34,031 bases of DNA, from the NCBI GenBank assembly GCA_049515555.1, contig JBEKTY010000086.1:1-34031 (forward strand), read 5' to 3'. Source of the stretch: JBEKTY01 sp049515555. GTDB taxonomy: Bacteria > Planctomycetota > Planctomycetia > Pirellulales > Thermoguttaceae. Below are positions 1 to 7,900 of this stretch, one piece after another. A program made the position numbers and the translations under genes. The notes beneath the pieces were generated by a model that worked only from the letters and a program-made list of their open reading frames with translations, did no database searches and was not told the DNA's origin. How positions within the stretch are numbered: position 1 is the first letter of the stretch; each line of letters opens with the position of its first letter.

Positions 1-2
1 TC

Positions 3-80
3 GCGCGGTTAGAAGTTGACGCTGGCGCGGTTAGAAGCTGGCTGTAGCGCGGTTAGAAGCCCACGGTGACGCGGTTCAAG
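3..80. repeat. 22-bp-period direct repeat (3 good copies, 1 degenerate)
   Basis: The 13-mer GCGCGGTTAGAAG occurs at 3-15, 25-37 and 47-59, and a decayed copy begins at 69, so the period is exactly 22 bp. The decayed copy contains the stop codon (76-78) of the minus-strand gene to its right. The array runs to the window edge and may continue. A 22-bp period suits replication iterons or protein-binding arrays, but no replication gene is visible beside it. Confidence 0.75.
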
Positions 81-519
81 CCAAATCGACCAGCCGCCCG
101 GAGTCCACCATGTCGAAGATGGCTTGACGACGTACTTGGAGCGCTCGCGCCGCCACGGCGTAGGAGGAAAAGACTTGGAACGTGCCGTCCGCTTGGAGGC
201 GACCGACCGCTCGCGGGCCGAAAGGCTTGGTCCGCCGGATGCAGCCGGGAAAAACGTCCGCCAACATCCCGCCAACGGCTCGCGCGGTCTTCCTGTCGAG
301 TCCCACGGCCGCGCCAAGAATGGTGATTTCCTTTGGTGGGCTCTCCAAGGTTCGGAACCACTCCGCGAGCTTTCCCGGCAACTGGTCGCGGGCCTGCCAA
401 ACCCGACTCCAAGGGCTCGTGTGCCCGTGCTGGGCAACGCCGATGGACTTGATTGCCCCAGACTCGTTGGCCAAGCCGTACACGTAATGCGTGTTTTGCC
501 GCCCGGGATCGCGTCCCAT
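76..519 (-). CDS. Small GIY-YIG-like protein with NUMOD1-like C-terminus
   Basis: This 147-residue protein starts at an ATG preceded by a perfect AGGAGG five bases upstream (523-530), although the frame stays open much further upstream. Residues about 11-27 (HYVYGLANESGAIKSIG) resemble the paired GIY and YIG strands of GIY-YIG nucleases, with VYG and SIG in their places, followed by arginine-rich helices. The C-terminal segment from about residue 112 (FSSYAVAARALQVRRQAIF) has the pattern of NUMOD1/IENR1 DNA-binding modules found on homing endonucleases. That combination suggests a free-standing homing-type endonuclease or its degenerate descendant, but both similarities are weak and the usual GIY spelling is absent. 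A 22-bp repeat array overlaps and follows its 3' end. It could instead be an unrelated orphan. Confidence 0.5.
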   Translation of the reverse strand: MGRDPGRQNTHYVYGLANESGAIKSIGVAQHGHTSPWSRVWQARDQLPGKLAEWFRTLESPPKEITILGAAVGLDRKTARAVGGMLADVFPGCIRRTKPFGPRAVGRLQADGTFQVFSSYAVAARALQVRRQAIFDMVDSGRLVDLA

Positions 520-965
520 GACTACCTCCTCAATCCGCCGGGAAACCGCACAATCGCGCAGGAGCGATTCTCTGAGGGCCCAGTAAAGGATAGGTCTCAG
601 ATGCCCTGCCTGGGCCCTCCGACGCCGCCTGCGAGCCCACCGTGCTGCCGACCGCCCGGTTTGACCCACAGGAACCCCGTAATAGGGCGTCGTTGCGGCG
701 GTACGTGAAGTCGCCGGCTGCCGGCACCAATGGCCACTGTCCCGACACTCACCGATGCCCGCGGGTCGGCCCGGCATCGTCGCTGCCCTACTCGCTGCTG
801 CCTCCGGCCGCGGGCCAGGGCCGCCTGGTCGTCCGGCCGATCCGCCACGGTCCGCGAAGTTAGCGCTGTTTACACGCAGGTGGAGGTTGCTGCCGCCAAA
901 CTGTGACATTTAGGGTTGGCGGCGGTTTTCGTCGCCGCGCCCGGGTGCCGCTGGCCCTTTTCGGC
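520..965. other. Intergenic stretch, no gene supported
   Basis: This GC-rich stretch lies between two divergently transcribed genes. Frames are open here, but none has a ribosome-binding site or recognisable protein. It contains one arm (901-911) of an inverted repeat that brackets the downstream recombinase promoter; otherwise I see nothing. Confidence 0.6.
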
Positions 966-1007
966 TTGCAATCTGCTGACAACTGGGGTATACTTGAAAT
1001 GTCACAG
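901..1007. promoter_or_regulatory. 11-bp inverted repeat bracketing the recombinase promoter
   Basis: CTGTGACATTT at 901-911 and AAATGTCACAG at 997-1007 are perfect inverted copies about 86 bp apart. The right arm lies just after the -10 box of the recombinase promoter. Arms so placed could bind the recombinase (res- or inversion-like subsites) or a repressor. A partial copy, TGACATTT, occurs inside the gene at 1193-1200. Confidence 0.5.
966..994 (+). promoter_or_regulatory. Sigma70-type promoter of the serine recombinase
   Basis: TTGCAA (966-971) and TATACT (989-994) are separated by exactly 17 bp. Transcription would start near 1001, giving a leader of about 25 bases that contains the AGGAGG of the recombinase gene. 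Confidence 0.7.
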
Positions 1008-1025
1008 CCACAGGAGGTAAGAACC

Positions 1026-1598
1026 ATGACGATAGCCTGCTACGTGCGCGTGAGCGGTCCCGACCAGAATGAACGTGGCCAGCGGGCCGAGATTCAGAAA
1101 TGGCTCAAGGGCAACGGCCTGGAAGCCCGTTTCTACCTCGACAAGCAGACGGGGGACAATTTGGACCGCCCGGCTTTCAAGCGTCTTCAGCGTGACATTT
1201 TCAACGGCAACGTCAAGACGGTCGTCGTCTGGAAGCTGGATCGCCTGTCCAGATCGTTGATTGACGGCCTCAACGTCCTGGCCGACTGGTGCAATCGTGG
1301 CGTTCGCGTCGTGTCTGTAACGCAACAACTCGACTTCAACGGCACCTTGGGCAAGATGCTGGCTGCAATCTTCTTCGCCCTGGCCGAAATGGAGCAGCAG
1401 ACCCGCCGGGAACGTCAGGCCGCCGGCATCGCCATCGCCAAGGAAGACGGCAAGTACCGTGGCCGGAAGCCCGGCACGCTGAAGGCCGACGCCAGCCGGG
1501 CTGCCAAGTTGCGGAAGCGCGGGCTGAAGGACGACGAAATCGCCAAGGCCCTGGGCGTGACGCGCCGCACCGTGCAACGCTACCTGCACGCGGGCTAG
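1026..1598 (+). CDS. Small serine recombinase (resolvase/invertase family)
   Basis: The 190-residue product has the layout of small serine recombinases. The N-terminal strand CYVRVSGPDQNERGQ carries the nucleophile serine after YVRV (residue 9). VVWKLDRLSRSLIDGL (about residues 61-76) holds the conserved DRLSR arginines, and the helix around ALAEMEQQTRRER is the dimerisation/E-helix region. The GRKPG linker leads to a Hin-like helix-turn-helix (about 165-187, ending TRRTVQRYL). Enzymes of this family cut and rejoin DNA at paired sites through a phosphoserine intermediate, resolving or inverting segments. The start at 1026 has AGGAGG at 1012-1017 with eight bases of spacing and a good promoter upstream. 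No transposase accompanies it, so it is probably a stand-alone resolvase of a plasmid or integrative element. All catalytic motifs appear intact. Confidence 0.93.
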   Translation: MTIACYVRVSGPDQNERGQRAEIQKWLKGNGLEARFYLDKQTGDNLDRPAFKRLQRDIFNGNVKTVVVWKLDRLSRSLIDGLNVLADWCNRGVRVVSVTQQLDFNGTLGKMLAAIFFALAEMEQQTRRERQAAGIAIAKEDGKYRGRKPGTLKADASRAAKLRKRGLKDDEIAKALGVTRRTVQRYLHAG

Positions 1599-1645
1599 GG
1601 ATGGTTCTATGGCCGGGATGGTCTCAGACCTCCCGGAGGGTCCAT

Positions 1646-1663
1646 AAGGAGGGGGCCTCCCTT
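1646..1663 (+). terminator. Possible hairpin terminator after the recombinase
   Basis: AAGGAGGGGGCCTCCCTT forms an imperfect GC-rich hairpin 48 bases after the recombinase stop. It is followed only by GTTGTTG and not by a run of T, so termination is uncertain. Confidence 0.3.
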
Positions 1664-2193
1664 GTTGTGCCCCGTCGCGCAACCGATCCATTCACGGCCG
1701 GCCATGCAGCCGGCTTCCATCCCCATGTCGAAACCCATGCTCTTCTCTCGACGCCAGCCCACAATCAGCACCTCCTTGCACCGTTCCGCGTGATCTGAAC
1801 GGCCCCTGAGCCAGGGCCACCGTGACCACGTTTTGACCAGGTGAAAGCGAGCATGGTCGGCCGGCCCCGGCACAGCGTTCCGAACCCGCAGGCTTCAGGT
1901 GTACTGCGGTCTTGATCCGCGATTGCCGTCCGCATGTCCATCATTGCCACCGTCGTGGTCGCCTGGATGATCGGCCTCCTGATGCTGACAGCATAGCCCG
2001 CAGATGGTCATGGCCCTTGTCAGAGCGTGTTGTAGCACGGATGCATGAGCGTTGGGCGAAGTCAGCCAGTAATGGCCGCAGACTTGCGTAGTCGGCTGGC
2101 AACTCGGGATCGACGACCAACTTGGATCAACAGCCGGCCAACGATCAACGACCGGATGCGATGGCCGGCTCGACACGAACCAGAGATCGCCTG
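1664..2193. other. Intergenic stretch, no gene supported
   Basis: No frame in this stretch has a ribosome-binding site, a sensible composition or a recognisable motif. I see no RNA gene. It ends at the first copy of a palindromic module. Confidence 0.55.
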
Positions 2194-2233
2194 GAGGTGG
2201 GGAATTTCCCCACCTCACTGAAGTTCAGCGCGC
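2194..2233. repeat. Palindromic module, copy 1
   Basis: The arms GAGGTGGGGAA (2194-2204) and TTCCCCACCTC (2206-2216) form a perfect 23-bp palindrome around T2205. The box AGTTCAGCGCGC follows at 2222-2233, starting exactly 17 bases from the palindrome centre. The same arrangement recurs near 4465 and 4634. Confidence 0.8.
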
Positions 2234-2254
2234 CGGCTGCCCAGACGTGAAGCT

Positions 2255-2274
2255 GCGCCGGCGATTCCCGGCGC
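2255..2274. repeat. GC-rich hairpin
   Basis: GCGCCGG (2255-2261) and CCGGCGC (2268-2274) are inverted around a six-base loop. There is no T tract, so it is not an obvious terminator. It lies between the palindromic module and the candidate structured RNA. Confidence 0.4.
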
Positions 2275-2427
2275 GCCATGAAACCGAATGGTCATTTTTC
2301 GTAACCACTGCGCGGCTCGGTTACGCACGCGAGAAAAAGGTTTTCTGCCCTTCTTCGATCTACCGAAGGAGGCATGTTTTGTTCGCGCGATCGCGCGATT
2401 CCGCGGAGAAGACAATCCCCTTTTCTG

Positions 2428-2527
2428 TGATAGTCGATTCTCGGAAAATGCCCATTTTCGACCGTGTTTTGCCTACTTCTGCCCGGAAAGAAGGGCAGAC
2501 TTCTGCTGTGTCGAGAATCACTTGTCA
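2428..2527 (+). ncRNA. Candidate structured leader RNA (three-way junction)
   Basis: GATTCTCG (2436-2443) pairs perfectly with CGAGAATC (2512-2519), and a further six pairs including GU wobbles extend the stem outward (2428-2433 with 2522-2527) past a 2x2 internal loop. Inside are two hairpins: GAAAATG/CATTTTC (2444-2459) and TCTGCCC/GGGCAGA (2478-2499). A competing hairpin, GCAGA-CT-TCTGC (2495-2506), overlaps the second. The element ends about ten bases before the ribosome-binding site of the 79-residue gene at 2548, so it could be a cis-regulatory leader or a separate small RNA. It matches no RNA family that I recognise. Confidence 0.4.
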
Positions 2528-2547
2528 ACCTTCTTGGAGCGAACACC

Positions 2548-2787
2548 ATGAGTACACAGCAATTGGATTCCATCTTGACGCAACACGCAATCCCTTTGAC
2601 CTATTGGCCCGCAATGCGGGCCCTTGTGTTTGACGGGGCGCGCCCCCGCAAGGAATTGCGCCGGCGCTTGCGTAACATCGGCAACTATGCGGCCGCGCTC
2701 CAATCCATTCTTGATACGTTGTCGGCGCAAGTCAAGTTCAAGTTTCCCCCGAAGAATTGGAAACCCTCTTCTCGCAAGGCAAGCTAA
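2548..2787 (+). CDS. Orphan 79-residue basic protein
   Basis: The ATG at 2548 is preceded by GGAG (2536-2539) at a normal distance. The protein is soluble and basic, especially in RPRKELRRRLRNIGNY (about residues 33-48) and the lysine-rich C-terminus ending in SSRKAS, so nucleic acid binding is possible. I recognise no family. The upstream leader can fold into a three-way junction, and the gene ends where the TTGC-rich repetitive stretch begins. A longer frame upstream (from 2464) lacks a ribosome-binding site and would read through the structured leader. Confidence 0.5.
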   Translation: MSTQQLDSILTQHAIPLTYWPAMRALVFDGARPRKELRRRLRNIGNYAAALQSILDTLSAQVKFKFPPKNWKPSSRKAS

Positions 2788-3215
2788 CAAACGGCCGGAT
2801 AATTGCGGGCAAGGGAATGGACCCTTGCCCGTTTCCTTGCGCTTTGCAATCGCCCAGGGAACAAGCGCCGGCCCCGTTCCCACCCCTTCTGTGTTGCGCT
2901 TGGCCCGTTGTCTGCTTGCCATTGCGGTCAAGGCAACGGGCAGGGCAACGGGCAACCCTTCCCCGTTCTCTTGCCTTGCGCCCCGTTCCCTTGCGCCTAT
3001 TGCCCTGCCCCGCGGCCGATAGCTCCCTTGCCTTGCCCGGGTTGCGATTGCTTCGCGCAACGGCCAAACAAGCGCAACCCACGAGTACATGGCCCCGCGG
3101 CCGATCTTGCGCGCCCTTGCCCTTGCTTGCATTGTGGCAATCCGACAACTGCCAGACTGCAACCCCTTGCGATTGTGCGGGCGGGGGCAATGCGCCCTCC
3201 GTTTGCAATGGTTGT
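2774..3215. repeat. TTGC/GCAA-saturated low-complexity stretch
   Basis: By eye there are roughly 35 TTGC or GCAA tetramers in about 440 bases, against three or four expected by chance. They often sit in CCCTTGCC or GGGCAAC contexts, irregularly spaced and in both orientations. A 13-bp direct repeat, CCCCGCGGCCGAT, is included at 3008-3020 and 3093-3105. Several frames stay open, but their translations are compositionally biased and mutually overlapping, so I treat the region as non-coding. No regular spacer pattern is seen, so it is not CRISPR. Confidence 0.65.
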
Positions 3216-3912
3216 AGCAAAAGGATTCCCGGAGGGTCGGTCAAACCGGGAAAACCGACACAAGCCGTGCAATCGGCAAATCCGGCCGCTCCTTCGACTG
3301 GACGCACTGGGGAAAATGAAGGTCTGCCGCGGCAATGTAAACGGTTGGTGCGACAACCCGCAGGATTCCGGTGTGCTGTGGCCGCCGTCCAATGGCTGAT
3401 GGCCGGCGTCAGCGATCACAAGAAGCCTCCGGGTGGCGTTGGGTGGATCAAATTGTCGCTTCGCGGTGAGCGCCCGACGAGACTGGTCTTGTCAGGCCGA
3501 CGTTGGTGGCCGGGATTCCCGAATCGAGCGCCGCGTTTGCGCCGTGGCGGCGCTTGGCGACATGCCACCGCACCCGTGGAGTGCCCGCCGCTGAGCCGGC
3601 CCTACTGGCGTCGGCCGGGATACCATCGTAAGATTGTAATGACAATTTGAAACTGACGCGCGAGCGTCAAGTTCTGCTTCCAAGGAAAACGACCAACCTG
3701 AGTCATCGGACTCTTGAACGAGAGAAGCAGTGCTTGGACCGCGCCCCCGAACTGGGGGCGTCGGCCGAGTGCTGTTCTCTCGTGCCCCTTGGTCGGGGTT
3801 CCTGGAGCAGTCTCTCGTGTCGGCGCTCCCTTCTTTATTTCGGGGCTCACATGACTGCATTCGGCCATCTTGTTCATCCTGTTGTGGCCGCCTTCGACCC
3901 CACAGGTGCGTC
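3216..3912. other. Intergenic stretch, no gene supported
   Basis: A long plus-strand frame runs through here to 3650, but it starts in the TTGC-rich tract and has no ribosome-binding site or recognisable motif. I see no RNA gene or clear repeat. The stretch ends at a small orphan gene. Confidence 0.5.
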
Positions 3913-4125
3913 ATGCTGATGGCGGAAATGCGCGATCGGCTCCAGTGTCTCGGCTGGACGCTCTTTGACGACGGGCAACAACTGGAGAACGGCCAGTGGT
4001 GTCTATTAACCATGAGTGGTAGGCACACGATCCTTGTCTTCGGCGACAATCAGCGCGAAGTGTGGTCGGCCGCCTGTTCGATGGCGATGAAACTTGCCCG
4101 CGAGGGGTTGATGGGACGAGAGTAG
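3913..4125 (+). CDS. Orphan 70-residue protein
   Basis: The product is a compact, balanced small protein that includes RLQCLGWTLFDDGQQLENG and ends in MAMKLAREGLMGRE. The pattern suggests a small alpha/beta domain of beta strands followed by a C-terminal helix. No family is recognised. The start is uncertain: ATG at 3913 has only a weak AGGTG upstream, and ATGs at 3919 or 3928 are alternatives. The amino-acid composition looks like a real protein, unlike the overlapping frames. It has no obvious partners. Confidence 0.5.
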   Translation: MLMAEMRDRLQCLGWTLFDDGQQLENGQWCLLTMSGRHTILVFGDNQREVWSAACSMAMKLAREGLMGRE

Positions 4126-4432
4126 CGAGTATCTGGTTTGCGCTCTTGACATCTGGATGCTGCCCCTCTAGCGTAGCGCTGTCGTGGTCCCGTGCTGATC
4201 GCACCGCCTGGACTCACGACAGTCGCTCAGCCACCCTGGCCGGCAGCGTCCGCCTGGCGAGAAGGACTGCTGGCCCACCCGTGCCCGATTTCTGGCGTCC
4301 GTGTGCCGATCATGCTGCTACGCTGATGCCTGCCGGTCCGGCACCTTCACGATTCATCGACGCCGAGATCGCTGATGCCTGCGCCGTCAGGGCGATTGCT
4401 GAGTCCTGATGGAGGTTTCAATCCCGCTCCGC
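4126..4432. other. Intergenic stretch, nothing recognised
   Basis: No supported gene or clear structured element is visible in this 300-base stretch. Confidence 0.5.
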
Positions 4433-4493
4433 TTCCATCTTGAGGATAGTGGCCAACTGAGGAAATTCCTCAGTTGATTGCAGTTCAGCGCGC
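4433..4493. repeat. Palindromic module, copy 2
   Basis: The arms CAACTGAGGAA (4454-4464) and TTCCTCAGTTG (4466-4476) form a perfect 23-bp palindrome around A4465. An upstream box TTCCATCTTGAG starts at 4433 (TCTTGAG is 27 bases before the centre), and AGTTCAGCGCGC follows at 4482-4493, 17 bases after the centre, as in copy 1. The arm sequence differs from copy 1 while the symmetry is kept. Confidence 0.8.
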
Positions 4494-4569
4494 AGGCACC
4501 CGAAGGCTTCCGGCGTATGCGGTCTGAAAAGCATCGTGGATAGAGGATCAGATCACTTTCCGTTGCCGA

Positions 4570-4662
4570 TTCCGTCTTGAGAATCGTGTCCAGGTGCGCA
4601 ATTTGCACACATGGCTGCGAGCCAGGTGGGGAAATTCCCCAGTGGACCGCAGTTCCGCAGGC
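4570..4662. repeat. Palindromic module, copy 3 (double palindrome)
   Basis: TTCCGTCTTGAG starts at 4570, with TCTTGAG again 27 bases before the centre of a near-palindrome at T4602 (GTGCGCAA/TTGCACAC). A second palindrome, TGGGGAA-A-TTCCCCA (4627-4641), is centred at 4634, and AGTTCCGCAGGC begins 17 bases later at 4651. The two centres are 32 bp apart, about three helical turns. This locus carries both flanking boxes, each attached to a different palindrome. Confidence 0.7.
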
Positions 4663-4853
4663 CGACAACCGTTCCGGTTGTCGCCGCGGCGACATTGCGT
4701 TGTTACCGAGCGGGCCGTGCGCTGCGTTTTCCCGCCGCGGAAATCGAGCGCGTCGAGAGCGAAAGCGAGGGCCAAGCGGCTGCCCTCGCTAACCCGACAT
4801 CATCCGCCGCCGTCGCCACTTCTAGCTGCGCCGCCGCCACGCGGCGGGGCTGA
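4611..4853 (+). pseudogene. Possible excisionase-like HTH remnant
   Basis: The frame contains YRAGRALRFPAAEIERVESE, which resembles the C-terminal half of MerR/Xis-type excisionase domains (typically RVGRALRF-P-ADVERW). The preceding residues do not give a proper helix-turn-helix and the following ones are alanine-rich and low in complexity. It overlaps palindromic module copy 3. If real, it is a decayed relic of a mobile element; it may equally be chance. Confidence 0.2.
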
Positions 4854-4977
4854 CCGTGCAGCGATTCCTCGGTGAACGCCTAGACTTCGGCGGACTCGAT
4901 TGGGGCCACGCTTCACACGGTCGCCACCACCCTGCGGACAGTGCCCTGCGGCCTACTCGAATCCAGCCACAGTCCCG

Positions 4978-7900
4978 CTAACGGCTGATTTCCGCCTTAA
5001 CGATTTCAGCGTACTTCTTCTCAGATACCGCGCTCCAGTCGCCGATCTCCTCAGCGATTCGCTTCGCAACACCGAACGGCCAGAGTGCCAACGTCAGTCC
5101 CTTCGCGTCCGACTCAAAGCCAAACGATTTAACCAGCCACTTCTGCGTTCGCCGCTGGAGACGATCACTCGCCTGCGTCTCGACCTGGCATAATTGCTTC
5201 ACGAAATGCGTGCCAACGTCCCAGATTCTCTCGCCGTTTTGGTGTTCGAGGCTCTTGAACATGGCCGCCATATAGAGCTTCGCTCCGGCCCAACCGCCAC
5301 CGGACTCATCCCAATTGTAGTCGCCGACCATCATAAATGCGTCAATCCAATCATCAATCAGTCCGTGTTGTTCTGCGCGTTCCTGTATCTCGCTGAACAC
5401 TTGGCTCGCTTCCTTCTCTGCCTTTCGGCCGAGCATTAGGCCAAGTTGCTGCATCAGCAGCGCCATCCGTGGTGCTGGCTCAGTCTCATGTTCCAGCGCT
5501 ACCCGTAACTCATCCTCTGCTCGACCGCCTTCATGTGTGGCTTGGTACAGTTCGACCAGCGCCCCCGAACAAAGCGCGATGGCGGGATGGTTTCCACTCC
5601 GCGCGGCGTGTTGGCGCGCCAGTCCCCAATACTCCTTCGCGCGGGTGAGATCGCCGGTCTCCTGTGATAACGTCGCTAGTTGGATGAAGTATTCGTGGGC
5701 ATCTGGAAGGTGAGCGCATTTGTCCACAACGGCTAGGAGGACCGTGATGCCCCGCTTCGGGCGACCGTTCCATCGAAGCGCATTCGAGTAGTTCAGTGAT
5801 AGCTCACACACGTGCTCTGTGACCTTGAGTCTTCGCGCCTCTGCCAGCGCTTTAGCGTATAGCGTTTCGGCTGTACGTGCCCTCTTTTCAACCCAAGCGA
5901 CGTTAGCCAGGCCGTGCAATGCGCGTACGTACTCGCCCCAAAACCCTCGCCTCCTGGCCACAGCCAGGCACTCCCTGAGTAGCCGTGCCGCTTCCTTGAT
6001 CCGTCCTTGGTGTTCGAGTACAAGCGCGCGATTGTGTGATACCGACACGCTCGCCTCAATATCGCCGCGTTTCCTAGCATACGATTCTGCTTTGGAAAGT
6101 GCCCAGAGTGCCTCCTTGAAATGGTTCTGCTTACGGAAAAGCTCTCCAAGGTTATTGAGAATGTGCTCCATCCACTTGACATATCCTTTGCGCTGAGCGA
6201 CGGCGAGCGCCTTTCGATGGTGTTGCTCGGCCTCGTCAAAGCGTTTCAGTTCTTGAAGGCACGCACCGGTTTGGTCGAGTGCTCGACACGCCCATTCGTG
6301 ATTGCCACTGCGCCGTGCTCTTGCTTCAAGTTGCTGAAGTGTGGCGAGGGCTCCATCAAAGTCCCCATTACGCCACTTCCACGAGTGATAGTTTCCTAAC
6401 ACTCGGAAAACCATAGGTGGCTGAGTGTCGGCCTTGTCTAAACAGGCCAAGCATCTTTCAAACCCGTTCCTGATTTCGGCTCCCTTACATTGGTGTTGGA
6501 TTGCGAGATCGTAGACATTCTCCCACAATCTAGCCGCGATGGAATAGGAACCGGCCCTTTCCTGCTCGCTCGCAGCACGGCCAAGACAGCGGATCGCCTT
6601 GAGGCGGTCGGCGTCGGCCTCGACGTAGGACAGGGCGATGTCGTGGAGGCACCTGTACACCCAGTTGTCGAGGTGGCCTTCCTTTGCGCGGCGCGATGCT
6701 TCTTTAAGTAAATGGCGAGCGTGCGCCGCTCTCTTCTGTCGCAGCAACATGACGCCGACAGCATGAAGTGCGAATACGGTGTCTTCGTGCGCTGGGTTGT
6801 TGGCAAGCGCTCCGATATGCCGGAAGGTCGCCTCTGCCCTCTTGTAGTGCTTCAGGGCCTCTTCGGCTTGGCCTTCGCCCTTGAGCGAGTTGATGACCCA
6901 GGCCGAAAAGCCCTCCTGCTCAGCGATCAGCCGGGCGTTGCGGTAATAAGAGAGGGCCTGAGTATACCTCCCAAGCTCAAGGGACGCTAATCCCAGGTTA
7001 TACAGCGCCAGGGTACGAGCATCTCGATTATCCACTTGCCGTGCGGTGCGTTCCGCTTTCCTAAACCAGCGTGCCGCGACCACGTGATTCCCAGCATGGC
7101 CTTCGAGTATCCCGTACCCAAGGTATGTAGCTACCAGCCCGTGCCGGTCATCGACAGCCCTCTTGACGTGCTCGCTCTGAGCGAGGAGCCGTCTGGCGTG
7201 AGCCGCATCCCGTAGGTAGAGCGTCATCGCAAGATTGTGAAGCGACCGGCCCAAAAGATGCTGATCCCGGGTTCGGCGTGCGTGAGCAACCGCGTTAAGA
7301 TAGCAGCGCTCAGCACTTGGGGCATCGTTGAGGTGGGCGAAGGCAACTCCGCAGTTTATGAATGACTGGCCCAGCCCCCAATTGTGTCGAACGCGATTCG
7401 CGTACCGTCTCAGACGAACGAACCACTCTATCGCCTTGCGGTAATCCCCGCTTTGGGAAAGGCATACGCCCACCGCGTTCAGGAATTGCACTCTCTGCCC
7501 CGGCGTCAGTAATCGCAGTATCCGAGGCTTGGCAAGTGCCAGCAGGCTGGAGCAATAGACGCCGTTCCAACCACCAGGCTCCAATCCCGGCGCTAGATCG
7601 GTCAGCACCGTGACCGCCTCGACAAGCCGTCCGACACTGAGGTACTGGACGCTCAGGAGCAAGGCAAGGTCAACGTGCGATTTCAGTGGCTCCAATGCGT
7701 CGATCCAATGTTGGCGGAATCTTGTCTCATCGAGTTTATGAGTGAGCAACGTCTGCCTTATCCTATTTGGTACTTCGATCCCTCCAGTAGCTCGGCTGCG
7801 ATGGACCAACTTTCTATTGCGAAGGTAATTGACGTGTTTGTCCCAGTCGCCATCGGGAAATAGTCTCTTCAGGTCAGGAAGTGTTAGCGGGATTGCCGCA

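Noticed and set aside
520..909. Upstream extension of the first minus-strand gene to about 277 residues
   Set aside because: The added residues are arginine/glycine/proline-rich, and the internal ATG at 519 has a perfect AGGAGG.
2774..3215. CRISPR-like array
   Set aside because: The repeated unit is a tetramer in both orientations with irregular spacing; no repeats of CRISPR length and no cas genes.
2757..3650. Long plus-strand frame (about 297 residues) through the TTGC-rich tract
   Set aside because: Biased composition, other frames open at once, no ribosome-binding site, no motif.
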